Source: Streptomyces sp. VRA16 Mangrove soil (lineage in GTDB: Bacteria > Actinomycetota > Actinomycetes > Streptomycetales > Streptomycetaceae). Taken from it: a DNA stretch of 64,000 bases. The stretch covers positions 62,001 to 126,000 of the forward strand of contig NZ_JAFVLN010000001.1 in NCBI RefSeq assembly GCF_017377775.1, given 5' to 3'. Numbering within the stretch: the stretch's first letter is position 1; each line of letters begins with the position of its first letter. The notes under the pieces are model-generated. The model was not told the DNA's origin, did no database searches, and worked only from the letters and a program-made list of their open reading frames with translations. The position numbers were made by a program, and so were the translations under genes. Shown here piece by piece: positions 41,926 to 49,851 of the stretch.

Positions 41926-43245
41926 TCAGTCGGTGAGGGCCGACGGGTCGACGGGCGGCTGCGGAAGATCGAGGGCGGCGATCTCGGCCCGCCCCTCGGC
42001 GTCGATCGGGAACGCCCACGTGTTCACGAAGAAGTCGGTGAGATCGTGGCCGGCCACGCGGCTGGCGTAGGTGGCGAGAGCCCGGTAGCGCTTGGCGGTC
42101 TCCGTGTAGTCCGACTGCGGGTTCTCCTCGCGCACCAGCCGGTGCATGCGCGGCCAGAAGTCGTCGAAGGCCAGCTCGAGTTGGCGCAGCGGCACGAGCT
42201 TCTCGTACGCGCCGAAGGACTTCTCGTACGTGAGCCCGTCGGTGCCGAACTTCGTCCGGGCGGACTGGAAGTAGTTCAGTCCGGTCTTGGGGTCGACGGT
42301 CAGGAGGTTCGAGGTCTGGCCGAGGGCGCGCTGCACCGCGAGCGAGTAGATGTTGACCGTGACCTCGGTGAGGCCCGTCGGCTTGTACGCCATCTGCTGA
42401 TGCAGATGTCCGAGTTCGTGGTACAGACCCCAGCCGCGCGTCGACAGGCCCGAGACGGTGGTGGCGCGATCGAGGTAGGCGCGCGGGAACCCGTTGTAGC
42501 CGTGGGTGGCGTACGCGCCGACCCCGGAGGGCACCACCGACACCTCGGTGAAGTGGTAGCCGCCCGCCTTCGGCCGGTGCACCGGCTTGGAGGAGTCGAG
42601 ACCGCTGATCCGCGACTCTGCTTCGATGATTTGCTCCAGGAGCCGCAGCAGGGCCGCGTGGTCCTCGTCGCGGTAGAGCAGCGCGCCGTCCCGGGTGAGC
42701 GTGACGATCGAGCGCGGGCCCACCAGTTCGACCACCGGAACGTCCGGGTAGGCGTCCAACTGGCGCTGGAATGCGGCCTCTTCGGTCTGGCCGAGACGGA
42801 AGACGGGCATCGGCACGGAGCCGGATCTGAAGGTGACGCCGGCGCGTTCGCCCGCGCCCTCCAGCGAGAAGTAGACCGGCCCGCCGTACGGGTCGGTGAT
42901 CCGGTTCGTTCCGGCCTTGAGGGCGTACGAGCGGGGCTCCTTGAGCGTCCCGTAGTAGTCCCATTGTCCGATCCACAGCGTCGGCAGTACGTCGTCGAAG
43001 GGCAGGACCTCGATGCGGAGCTCCGTGGCCGCGGGCACGTACCGGCCCGTGGGCTGGAACTCGGAGGCGCGCAGGGCCTGCGCCAGCCGGAGACGTTCGG
43101 ACTCGGCGGACGGCCGGGCGGTGAGCGTGACCGAGCAGGCACCGGCGGCGCGGGCGGTGCCGGCGCCCGCGCCGGCGATGAGTACCGCGCCGGCCGCGGC
43201 CGCGCCGAGCACGGAGCGGCGGGGCAAGGAAGCGGGAGTGCGCAT
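41926..43245 (-). CDS. Secreted M60-family metallopeptidase (copy 2)
   Basis: 439 residues from ATG 43245; a GTG at 43263 lies within the GTGAGGAG ribosome site and is not the start. Signal sequence RRSVLGAAAAGAVLIAGAGAGTARA, then the M60 fold with HELGH at residues 276-280 and Glu294. It shares with its neighbours the SERLRLAQALRASEFQPTGRY start of the mature protein, the GLSTRGWGLYHELGHLHQQ core and the SGLDSSKPVHRPKAG segment, so the three arose by duplication. The C-terminal part (DLTDFFVNTWAFPIDAEG) is conserved in all three. No carbohydrate-binding module is recognisable. Confidence 0.92.
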   Translation of the reverse strand: MRTPASLPRRSVLGAAAAGAVLIAGAGAGTARAAGACSVTLTARPSAESERLRLAQALRASEFQPTGRYVPAATELRIEVLPFDDVLPTLWIGQWDYYGTLKEPRSYALKAGTNRITDPYGGPVYFSLEGAGERAGVTFRSGSVPMPVFRLGQTEEAAFQRQLDAYPDVPVVELVGPRSIVTLTRDGALLYRDEDHAALLRLLEQIIEAESRISGLDSSKPVHRPKAGGYHFTEVSVVPSGVGAYATHGYNGFPRAYLDRATTVSGLSTRGWGLYHELGHLHQQMAYKPTGLTEVTVNIYSLAVQRALGQTSNLLTVDPKTGLNYFQSARTKFGTDGLTYEKSFGAYEKLVPLRQLELAFDDFWPRMHRLVREENPQSDYTETAKRYRALATYASRVAGHDLTDFFVNTWAFPIDAEGRAEIAALDLPQPPVDPSALTD

Positions 43246-43429
43246 GATGGGGCGTCTCCTCACGAGACCGCGAAGTGGGTCCCAGAAGTCGGGGTGGTGG
43301 GGTCCGGCGCGTGCGGGTCAGTGCGGATGCGGTACGGACGCGGCGCGGTGCGCGGGGCCGCGCGAATTGGCCGGGTGGACGGCCACCCAGGGGCGTCGCC
43401 CGGAAGCGACCGTCGTCCCGTCGTCGGGG

Positions 43430-43495
43430 AGGGAGGCGAGGGAGGCGAGAGAGGCGGGGGAGACGGAGGAGACGGAGGAGACGGAGGAGACGGGG
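43430..43495. repeat. GGAGACGGA minisatellite between M60 copies 2 and 3
   Basis: The 285-bp gap between M60 copies 2 and 3 has no gene but holds a purine-rich tandem tract: GGGAGGCGA-type units (three) followed by four GGAGACGGA units. On the plus strand it is strongly purine-biased and could form triplex or unusual structure. On the coding (minus) strand it lies just upstream of copy 2 as part of its leader. Confidence 0.8.
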
Positions 43496-43530
43496 GAATC
43501 GGACCGCTGGTCCGGCATCGGGTCGCCCTG

Positions 43531-44937
43531 TCAGTCCGTCAGGCTGCTGGGATCCACGTCCGGCTTCGGCAGTCTCAGCGCGGCGATCCGGGCGATGCCC
43601 TCGGCGTCGATCGGCATCGCCCAGGTGCCGACGAAGAAGTCGGTGAGGTCACGGCCTGCGGTGCGGGAGGCATACGTGGCGAGTGCCCGGTACTGGCGGG
43701 CCTCGACCTCGGGCGGGTGCTGGTAGTCCTCGACCGGGTCGTCGTGCTGGTGTTCGGTGCGCACCAGTTTGTGCAGGCGCGGCCAGAAGTCCTCGCCGAA
43801 CGCGAGCTCCAACTGCCGCAGGGGCACCAGCTGTTCGTACGCGCCGAAGTCGTCGACGTAGGAGAGGCCCGCGGTGCCGAGCTTGGCGCGGGCGGACTGG
43901 AACCAGTTGAGACCGGTCGTGGCGTTGACCGTGAGGAGGTTCGAGGGCTGGCCGAGCGTGCGCTGGGCGGCGAGCGAGTAGATGTTGACGGTGACCTCGG
44001 TGAGGCTGCCGGCCTGGTAGGCGGCCTGTTGGTTGAGGTGGCCGAGCTCGTGGTAGAGGCCCCAGCCGCGGGTGGACAGGCCGGTGACGGTGCACAGGCG
44101 GTCCATGTAGGCGCGTGGGAAGCCGTTGTAGCCGTGCCAGGCGTAGGCGCCGACTCCCTTCGGGACGACGCTGACCTCGTTGAAGTGGTAGCGGCCCGCC
44201 TTCGGGCGGTCGAGCCTGGTGCCGCCGTCGAGGCCGCTGATCCGGTTGTGCGAGTCGATGACGGTGTCGAACAGGCCCATCAGCCGGGTGTGGTCCTCGC
44301 CGCGATAGAGCAGGGCGCCCTCGCGGGTCAGCGTCAGGATGGCGTGGTCCGTGAGGAGTTCGACCCACGGCACGTCCGTGATCGCGTCGAGCCGGGCCTG
44401 GAACTCGGCCTCCGTCGTGACGCCGAGTTCGAAGACGGCCATCTCCGCCGCGCCCCGGACGAAGCGGACCTCGCCGCGCTGCCCGTGCCCGGCGAAGGAG
44501 AGGTACAGCGGGCCGCCGTACACGTCGGTGACGGTGTTGCGGCCCGGCTTGAGCTCCACCGCACGCGGAGTCTGCAGCGCGGTGTCGGTGTTGTAGTAGT
44601 CGAAGGTGCCGATGTGCAGGACGGGCCGGACCCCGGCGGCACAGCGGACGTCGACGGCGACCTCGGCACCCGGCGCCGCGTAGCGGCCGGTCGGGATGAA
44701 GTCGCTGGCGCGCAGCGCACGGTCCAGGCGCAGCCGCTCGCTCTCGGCGCCGGGGAACGCCTTGATGCGGAGGGTGTCACCGCCGTGGAGAGCGGAGGTG
44801 TCCGGGGCCGCGGCTGCGGCCGGGGACGCGCCGAGGAAGGTGGCGGCGCCGGCACCGGCGAGGGCGCCGAGTACGGCGCGGCGCCCCGGGCCGCCGGATC
44901 CGGCGGGGCTGACGAAGGGCTTGCGAGCAGGACGCAT
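43531..44937 (-). CDS. Secreted M60-family metallopeptidase (copy 3)
   Basis: 468 residues from ATG 44937, with AGGAG 7 nt upstream. A Tat-like signal (GRRAVLGALAGAGAATFLGASPAAAAA) precedes the mature protein. HELGH is at residues 296-300 with Glu314. Differences from the other copies are an insertion near the C-terminus (EHQHDDPVEDYQHPPEVEARQY) and HELGHLNQQ in place of HELGHLHQQ. It is the first gene of the leftward series M60-M60-M60-PL8-DUF2264; a LacI-like operator lies about 135 bp upstream. Together with the PL8 lyase it suggests combined attack on protein and glycan of the same substrate. Confidence 0.92.
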   Translation of the reverse strand: MRPARKPFVSPAGSGGPGRRAVLGALAGAGAATFLGASPAAAAAPDTSALHGGDTLRIKAFPGAESERLRLDRALRASDFIPTGRYAAPGAEVAVDVRCAAGVRPVLHIGTFDYYNTDTALQTPRAVELKPGRNTVTDVYGGPLYLSFAGHGQRGEVRFVRGAAEMAVFELGVTTEAEFQARLDAITDVPWVELLTDHAILTLTREGALLYRGEDHTRLMGLFDTVIDSHNRISGLDGGTRLDRPKAGRYHFNEVSVVPKGVGAYAWHGYNGFPRAYMDRLCTVTGLSTRGWGLYHELGHLNQQAAYQAGSLTEVTVNIYSLAAQRTLGQPSNLLTVNATTGLNWFQSARAKLGTAGLSYVDDFGAYEQLVPLRQLELAFGEDFWPRLHKLVRTEHQHDDPVEDYQHPPEVEARQYRALATYASRTAGRDLTDFFVGTWAMPIDAEGIARIAALRLPKPDVDPSSLTD

Positions 44938-45219
44938 CCAGGGACTCCTGAGAAGGGACCGGTGTCTGTGGGCGAGGGGACAGACGCGGAAGGCGCAGGG
45001 AGTGAGAAGGAGGCACGTGAGGGCTGCGCGAGGTGCTGGAGCAGCGAGCGTGTGGAGTGGCGCGTTCAGCATGTAAGCGGTTGCTGTCACATCACCGCAA
45101 GAGGGTCCGAGGAGTTTCTGTTCGTTACTATGCCGAGGAGTGCCCGTACGAGCAGAATCGCGCAGGAGCGCCCTGGGTGCAGGGACGGGGGCACGGGCAG
45201 GGACGGAGGCGGGGGCGCC
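44938..45219. other. 282-bp intergenic region with the leftward promoter/operator
   Basis: No gene is seen. On the minus strand TTGCGG (45100-45095) and TTACAT (about 18 bp on) form a weak candidate promoter for the M60 series. The LacI-like core AACCGCTTAC (minus strand, 45082-45073) overlaps the -10 region. Confidence 0.45.
45073..45082 (-). promoter_or_regulatory. LacI-like operator core upstream of the M60/PL8 series
   Basis: AACCGCTTAC on the minus strand, in the context GCAACCGCTTACATGC, is a LacI-type half-palindrome of form AAnCGnTT. The same 10-mer, in the same orientation to transcription, occurs in the ABC-transporter promoter at 47764-47773. The LacI gene lies between the two sites. 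Confidence 0.6.
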
Positions 45220-46407
45220 TCAGCCCCGCCGACGCCGCCCCGCGCCGCCCGACCCGCCGACGCCGTTGCCCGCGCCGCCGCCGGAGTACGGCGCCACCGA
45301 GTCCCGCACCACGATGTGCGTGCCGAGGCGGAGCGTGCCGGTGTTCCCGGCCCGCCACTCGTCCTCGTCGCCGCTGCCCAGCGCCACCCGGACCGCCTGT
45401 CGGCCCATCTCCTCCAGCGGGATGCGGACGGTCGTCAGGCGCGGCCGCAGCTCCTGGGCCACCGGGATGTCGTCGTAGCCGACGAGCGACATGTCGTGCG
45501 GGATGCGCAGGCCCGCGTCCTCCAGGGCCTCGGCCGCGCCCGCCGCCACGATGTCGTTCGCGGCGAACACGGCGCTGAACCGCGGTCCCTCGCGCAGCAG
45601 TTCCGTCATCCGCCGCTGCCCCCAGGCGCGGCCGAAGGCGCCCGGCTGCTCCAGTTCCGGGTCGCGGTCGATACCGCGCAGCTCCAGTGCGCGCCGGTAG
45701 CCGGCGAGCCGGTCCCGGTTCGTCGAGAGACCTGGCGGGCCGCCCAGGTAGAGGATCTGCTCGTGGCCCTGCGCGATGAGGTGGTCGGTGATCGCGAAGG
45801 CGCCGCCCTCGTTGTCGTACTCGACGCCGACGGTCGGTGCGTCATGGCCGAGCGAGGGGCGGCCGCACAGCACCAGTTTCGAGCCGCCCGCGTCCAGGTC
45901 ACGGGCGCGTCGGGCCAGCTCGGCCTTGTACGCGCGGTCCTCGACGCTGCCGCCGACGAGCACCACCGCGTCCGCGCGCCGCTCGTGCATCAGCTCGATG
46001 AAGGCCAGCTCGCGCCGCGGGTCGCCCTGCGTGCAGCAGACCAGACAGAGCCGCCCGCCGTCGGTGGCCTCGCGTTCGACGCCGCGCGCGATGTACGCGT
46101 AGAAAGGGTCGATCAACTCGTTCACGATGATGCCGACCGTGCGGCCGGAGACGCCGGCGAGGGCGCGGGCGTGGGCGTTGACCACGTAGCCGAGCTCGCG
46201 CATCGCCTCCTCGACGCGTTCGCGGGTCGCCTCGGCGACGGGGTAGTTGCGGTTCATGACGCGCGACACGGTGGCCGTGGAGACCCCGGCGAGGCGCGCC
46301 ACGTCGACGACGGTGGCCCGGCGCTGCGGGCCCGTCCCCGCACCGCCCTGTGCTGCCTGGCCGTCGTGATCGCCGCGGTCCGGCGCCGTGGAACTCTGCC
46401 GGGGCAT
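45220..46407 (-). CDS. LacI-family transcriptional regulator
   Basis: 395 residues from ATG 46407. After a hydrophilic leader of about 30 residues comes the LacI HTH and hinge (ATVVDVARLAGVSTATVSRVMNRNYPVAEATRERVEEAMRELGYVVN), then a periplasmic-binding-protein-like sensor domain (TVGIIVNELIDPFYAYIARGVEREA ... FAANDIVAAGAAEALEDAGLRIPHDMSLVGYDDIPVA). It ends with a Gly/Arg-rich tail. It sits between the degradative genes and the transporter operon, and both have the same operator core upstream, so it most likely represses the locus until an oligosaccharide inducer binds. Confidence 0.93.
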   Translation of the reverse strand: MPRQSSTAPDRGDHDGQAAQGGAGTGPQRRATVVDVARLAGVSTATVSRVMNRNYPVAEATRERVEEAMRELGYVVNAHARALAGVSGRTVGIIVNELIDPFYAYIARGVEREATDGGRLCLVCCTQGDPRRELAFIELMHERRADAVVLVGGSVEDRAYKAELARRARDLDAGGSKLVLCGRPSLGHDAPTVGVEYDNEGGAFAITDHLIAQGHEQILYLGGPPGLSTNRDRLAGYRRALELRGIDRDPELEQPGAFGRAWGQRRMTELLREGPRFSAVFAANDIVAAGAAEALEDAGLRIPHDMSLVGYDDIPVAQELRPRLTTVRIPLEEMGRQAVRVALGSGDEDEWRAGNTGTLRLGTHIVVRDSVAPYSGGGAGNGVGGSGGAGRRRRG

Positions 46408-46502
46408 CCGGCCCACCCCCTGGAAGTCGTGCTGGTCGTCGTGTGCACCCGGGCCAGAGCCTATGACGTGCCGCGGTGCCGCGTTCACTCCCCGGGCGCC
46501 CC

Positions 46503-47573
46503 TCATGCGATCCGCTCCAGGTCTTCGAGCCGCACGGGATGGTTGAGCGGGACCCCGCGCGCGTACCGGGCGAGTTCGTCGACGGCCAGAGCGCCGAGCC
46601 GGCCCACCTCGTTGCCCTGGGCGCCCGCCATGTGCGGGGTGATGAAGACGTTCGGCAGCTCCCACAGCGGGTGGTCGTGGGGCAGCGGCTCCGGTTGCGT
46701 GACGTCCAGGACGGCGTCGAGGCGCCCGCTGACCAGGTGCTCGGTCAGCGCCTCGGTGTCCACGAGCGGGCCGCGCGCGGTGTTCACCAGCAGTGCGCCG
46801 GGCCGCATCATCCCGAGCCGTCGCGCGTCGAGCAGATGCCGGGTCTCGGGGGTCTCCGGCGCGTGCAGGGTCACCACGTCGCTGGTGGCGACGAGGGTGT
46901 CCAGGTCGGTACGGGTCGCGCCGAGCAGCTGGGCCTCGGCCTCGCCGACGTACGGGTCGTACAGGAGCACCTCGGTGTCGAGGGTGCGCAGCAGCTGGAG
47001 GACGCGGCGCCCGATGCGCGAGGCGCCGACCACTCCGACGGTGATGCCGCGGGTGCCGAGCCACGGGTGTCGGTCCAGGTCGGCGGCGGTGCGGTGGGTG
47101 CGCCGGGTGCGGAAGAGATGGGAGAGCGAGAAGGCCCGTTTCGCGCCGAGGATGATCGCGGCGAGGGTGAACTCGGCGACGGGCACGGCGTTGGCCGAGG
47201 CCGCCGAGGAGACGGTGATCCCGCGCTCGTAGGCGGCCGGGGTGAGGAAGGTCTTGACCGTGCCCGCGGAGTGGATCACCGCGCGCAGCCGGGGGGTGAG
47301 ATCGAGCGTCGCGACGTCGATCCGCGGGCACCCCCAGCCGGTCAGCAGCACCTCGCACTCGGCGAGCGCGGCCCGTGCCACGGGACTGGTGAACTCCGTG
47401 ACGACGTGCGGCGGTTGGATGTCCGCGGCCTCCTCGAGGCGGGCCCGCACGGCCGGAGGGAAGACGTCGTCGACGACCCCGGCGTTCATCGCGAGGACCG
47501 TGCGGGGCCGCCGCGGGGACGGTGTGGCATCGGCGGCCGTGGCCTGGACCGGTGCCTTGTCAGTGGTACGCAC
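46503..47573 (-). CDS. D-2-hydroxyacid dehydrogenase, NAD-dependent
   Basis: 356 residues from GTG 47573, with GGAGG 4 nt upstream. The NAD domain has VGVVGASRIGRRVLQLLRTLDTEVLLYDPY, with a GxSxIG form of the dinucleotide motif; the catalytic Arg/Glu/His set is in LVNTARGPLVD, TQPEPLPHDHPLW and NVFITPHMAG. This is the 2-hydroxyacid/phosphoglycerate dehydrogenase family. Given its neighbours it may process a sugar-acid derived from imported uronic oligosaccharides; that is inference. It is divergent from the ABC transporter operon and lies in the same direction as lacI, which follows after 95 bp. Confidence 0.9.
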   Translation of the reverse strand: MRTTDKAPVQATAADATPSPRRPRTVLAMNAGVVDDVFPPAVRARLEEAADIQPPHVVTEFTSPVARAALAECEVLLTGWGCPRIDVATLDLTPRLRAVIHSAGTVKTFLTPAAYERGITVSSAASANAVPVAEFTLAAIILGAKRAFSLSHLFRTRRTHRTAADLDRHPWLGTRGITVGVVGASRIGRRVLQLLRTLDTEVLLYDPYVGEAEAQLLGATRTDLDTLVATSDVVTLHAPETPETRHLLDARRLGMMRPGALLVNTARGPLVDTEALTEHLVSGRLDAVLDVTQPEPLPHDHPLWELPNVFITPHMAGAQGNEVGRLGALAVDELARYARGVPLNHPVRLEDLERIA

Positions 47574-47872
47574 CCTGCCTCCGGACAGTAAACGTGTTCT
47601 ACGGCGTTACTGAAAGCTAGGGATCACCCGGCGTCAGCGTCAAGGTCATGGCTCCCACTCTCATGACGACTCGTGGGCTTACATACCGAAATGCCGGGCC
47701 AAGAAGGCAACTTGAAAGAAGTGCGTAACGCCGCTGTGCCACGAATCTATTGACGATGGGGTTAACCGCTTACTAACTTGCCGCCGCAGACACGCAGTTA
47801 CGTGCCTCGCACCACACCGTGGCTTTTGCACCGCTGTGCCTTCTGCGCCACCGGCCGAACAGGACCGCCCTC
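47574..47872. other. 299-bp divergent intergenic region with promoter and operator
   Basis: No gene is seen. On the plus strand TTGACG (47750-47755) and TAACTT (47774-47779), 18 bp apart, form a convincing promoter for the ABC transporter operon. It is the least GC-rich stretch nearby, typical of a regulatory region. Confidence 0.55.
47764..47773 (+). promoter_or_regulatory. LacI-like operator core in the ABC transporter promoter
   Basis: AACCGCTTAC in the context GGTTAACCGCTTACTAAC, near-palindromic as TAAnCGnTTA, lies exactly between the -35 (TTGACG, 47750) and the -10 (TAACTT, 47774) boxes, a typical repressor position. It is identical to the core upstream of the M60 series. Confidence 0.7.
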
Positions 47873-48829
47873 ATGACTGCTCCAGCTCCGCCCCTGCCCG
47901 CCGTCATCCCGCGCAAGACGCTGTGGCAGCGCATCAAACGCGACAAGGTGATGCTGCTGCTGTGCCTGCCGGGCTTCCTGTACTTCGTGGTCTTCCACTA
48001 CGTCCCGCTGCTCGGCTACATGGTGGCGTTCCAGGACTACCAGCCCTATCTCGGCTACATGCACAGCGCCTGGACCGGGTTCACCAACTTCACCAACGCC
48101 TTCGCCGACCCCGACTTCTGGTCGGCGACCGGCAACACGCTGAAGATCGCGCTCGTCCAGCTGGTGCTGTTCTTCCCCGTCCCGATCGGGCTGGCGCTGC
48201 TGCTCAACAGCATCGTCAGCGACCGGATCCGCCGGTTCGTGCAGAGCGTCGTCTACCTGCCGCACTTCATCGGCTGGGTCATCATCGTCTCGATCTTCCA
48301 GCAGATCCTGGGCGGCGCGGGCGTCGTGCCCGACCTGCTCGCCTCGCTCGGTCTGCCGCGCTACGACATGATGACCGACCCCGACTCCTTCCCGCTGCTG
48401 CTCGCGCTCCAGGTCATGTGGAAGGACGCCGGCTGGGGCACCATCATCATCCTCGCCGCGCTGCTCTCCATCGACCGCGGCCTGTACGAGGCGGCGGCCA
48501 TGGACGGCGCGGCCCGCTGGCGCCGGTTCTGGCACGTCACACTGCCCGGCCTCTCCCCGGTCCTGGTGCTGCTGCTGATCCTGAACCTCGGCAACATCCT
48601 CACCGTCGGCTTCGAGCAGATCCTGCTGCAGCGCGACGCCGTCGGACCGGGCGCCGGTGAAGTCCTCGACACGTACGTCTACTTCCACGGTATCCGTGAC
48701 AACCAGTGGGGCACGGCGGCGGCGGTCGGCCTGGTCAAGGCCGCGATCGGGACCGTCCTCGTGATCGGCGCCAACAAGTTCGCCCACCGGCTCGGGCATG
48801 AAGGGGTGTACCGCGGTGCTGACCGTTGA
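47873..48829 (+). CDS. ABC transporter permease, LplB type (oligosaccharide)
   Basis: 318 residues from ATG 47873, with AGGA 8 nt upstream. Six membrane helices are visible, starting VMLLLCLPGFLYFVVFHYVPLLGYMVAFQDYQPYLG, a signature of LplB-like permeases of CUT1 transporters for complex oligosaccharides. The EAA loop (YEAAAMDGAARWRRFWHVTLPGLSPV) contacts the ATPase. It forms a heterodimer with the next gene product. LplB/YtcP systems import uronic-acid-rich oligosaccharides (for example rhamnogalacturonan fragments) in Firmicutes, in keeping with a PL8 neighbour. No ATPase gene is nearby; a shared MsiK-type ATPase is the expected partner in Streptomyces. Confidence 0.94.
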   Translation: MTAPAPPLPAVIPRKTLWQRIKRDKVMLLLCLPGFLYFVVFHYVPLLGYMVAFQDYQPYLGYMHSAWTGFTNFTNAFADPDFWSATGNTLKIALVQLVLFFPVPIGLALLLNSIVSDRIRRFVQSVVYLPHFIGWVIIVSIFQQILGGAGVVPDLLASLGLPRYDMMTDPDSFPLLLALQVMWKDAGWGTIIILAALLSIDRGLYEAAAMDGAARWRRFWHVTLPGLSPVLVLLLILNLGNILTVGFEQILLQRDAVGPGAGEVLDTYVYFHGIRDNQWGTAAAVGLVKAAIGTVLVIGANKFAHRLGHEGVYRGADR

Positions 48830-49793
48830 GACGACACCGGTGAAGTCGCGGACGCGACGCCTCGGCACGAAGCCGAGGACGACGCCGGCGGTGGAGGGCG
48901 AGCTGCGCCCGTCCGGCGCCCGCCCGCCCTGGATGGAGCGGCCCACCCGGATCGGCCTGTTCTTCAAGGGGCTCGCCCTGCTGGTCGTCGTGGCCCTGGT
49001 CGCGTACCCCCTGCTCGGCGTGATCGGCACGAGCTTCGCCTCGCAGACCGACATCATCAAGTCCAGCGGGCTCGTGCTCTGGCCCGACCACCCCAACCTG
49101 GACGCCTACCGCACCGCGTTCACCGGCGGCCGCGTCACCCGCGCGCTGTTCGTGAGCGTCGGCGTCACCGTCGCCGGCACCGCGTGCAGCCTCCTCGCCA
49201 CCATCGGCATGGCGTACGGACTGTCCCGGCGCGGTGTCGTCGGCGGCCGCTTCATCCTGATGACGGCCCTGTTCACCATGCTCTTCAACGCGGGCGTCAT
49301 CCCGAACTTCCTTCTGGTGAAGGAGCTCGGCCTCTACAACACCTTCGCCGCGCTCGTCCTGCCGACGATGGTCAGCGCGTTCAACCTCGTCGTGATGCGC
49401 GCGTTCTTCATGAACCTGCCCGAGGAGCTGTACGACGCCGCGAAGGTCGACGGCGCCGGTGACTTCCGCACCCTCGTCCGGGTCGTGCTGCCGCTGTCCA
49501 AGGCGGTCATCGCCGTCGTCGGACTCTTCTACGCCGTCGCGTACTGGAACGCGTACTTCAACGCGCTGCTGTACCTCGGCGACAACGACAAGTGGCCGCT
49601 GCCCATGGTGCTGCGGACCTTCATCCTCCAGGGCCAGGCCCTCGACAGCGGCGCCGCCGGCGAGGCCGTCGCCCCGCAGCAGGCCGTCCAGATGGCCGTG
49701 CTCGTGATCGCGGTCGTGCCGATCCTGCTGGTCTATCCCTTCCTTCAGCGGTTCTTCACCAAGGGCGTGCTCACCGGAGCCGTCAAGGGCTGA
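48816..49793 (+). CDS. ABC transporter permease, YtcP/LplC type
   Basis: 325 residues from GTG 48816, preceded by AAGGGGTG; ATG 48798 is an alternative, and both overlap the previous gene. Six helices follow a basic cytoplasmic N-terminus of about 55 residues. The EAA motif reads YDAAKVDGAGDFRTLVRVVLPLSKAV. FNAGVIPNFLLVKELGLYNTFAALVLP is typical of YtcP-like partners of LplB. It works with the preceding permease and the following lipoprotein binding protein. Confidence 0.93.
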   Translation: MLTVETTPVKSRTRRLGTKPRTTPAVEGELRPSGARPPWMERPTRIGLFFKGLALLVVVALVAYPLLGVIGTSFASQTDIIKSSGLVLWPDHPNLDAYRTAFTGGRVTRALFVSVGVTVAGTACSLLATIGMAYGLSRRGVVGGRFILMTALFTMLFNAGVIPNFLLVKELGLYNTFAALVLPTMVSAFNLVVMRAFFMNLPEELYDAAKVDGAGDFRTLVRVVLPLSKAVIAVVGLFYAVAYWNAYFNALLYLGDNDKWPLPMVLRTFILQGQALDSGAAGEAVAPQQAVQMAVLVIAVVPILLVYPFLQRFFTKGVLTGAVKG

Positions 49794-49851
49794 TCACCCG
49801 ACCTCACACCCCCCAACTTTTCCTGTGTCCCCTCGTGTTGAGGAGTTCCCG

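Noticed and set aside
37933..47232. A 9.3-kb plus-strand open frame (3099 codons) across PL8, three M60 genes and lacI
   Set aside because: It is exactly codon-aligned antisense to five minus-strand genes that happen to share one frame. Stops there would need TTA, CTA or TCA codons in the real genes, which Streptomyces avoids. Its translation is Gly/Arg/Val-rich with no domain, and the opposite strand has clear enzymes with catalytic motifs.
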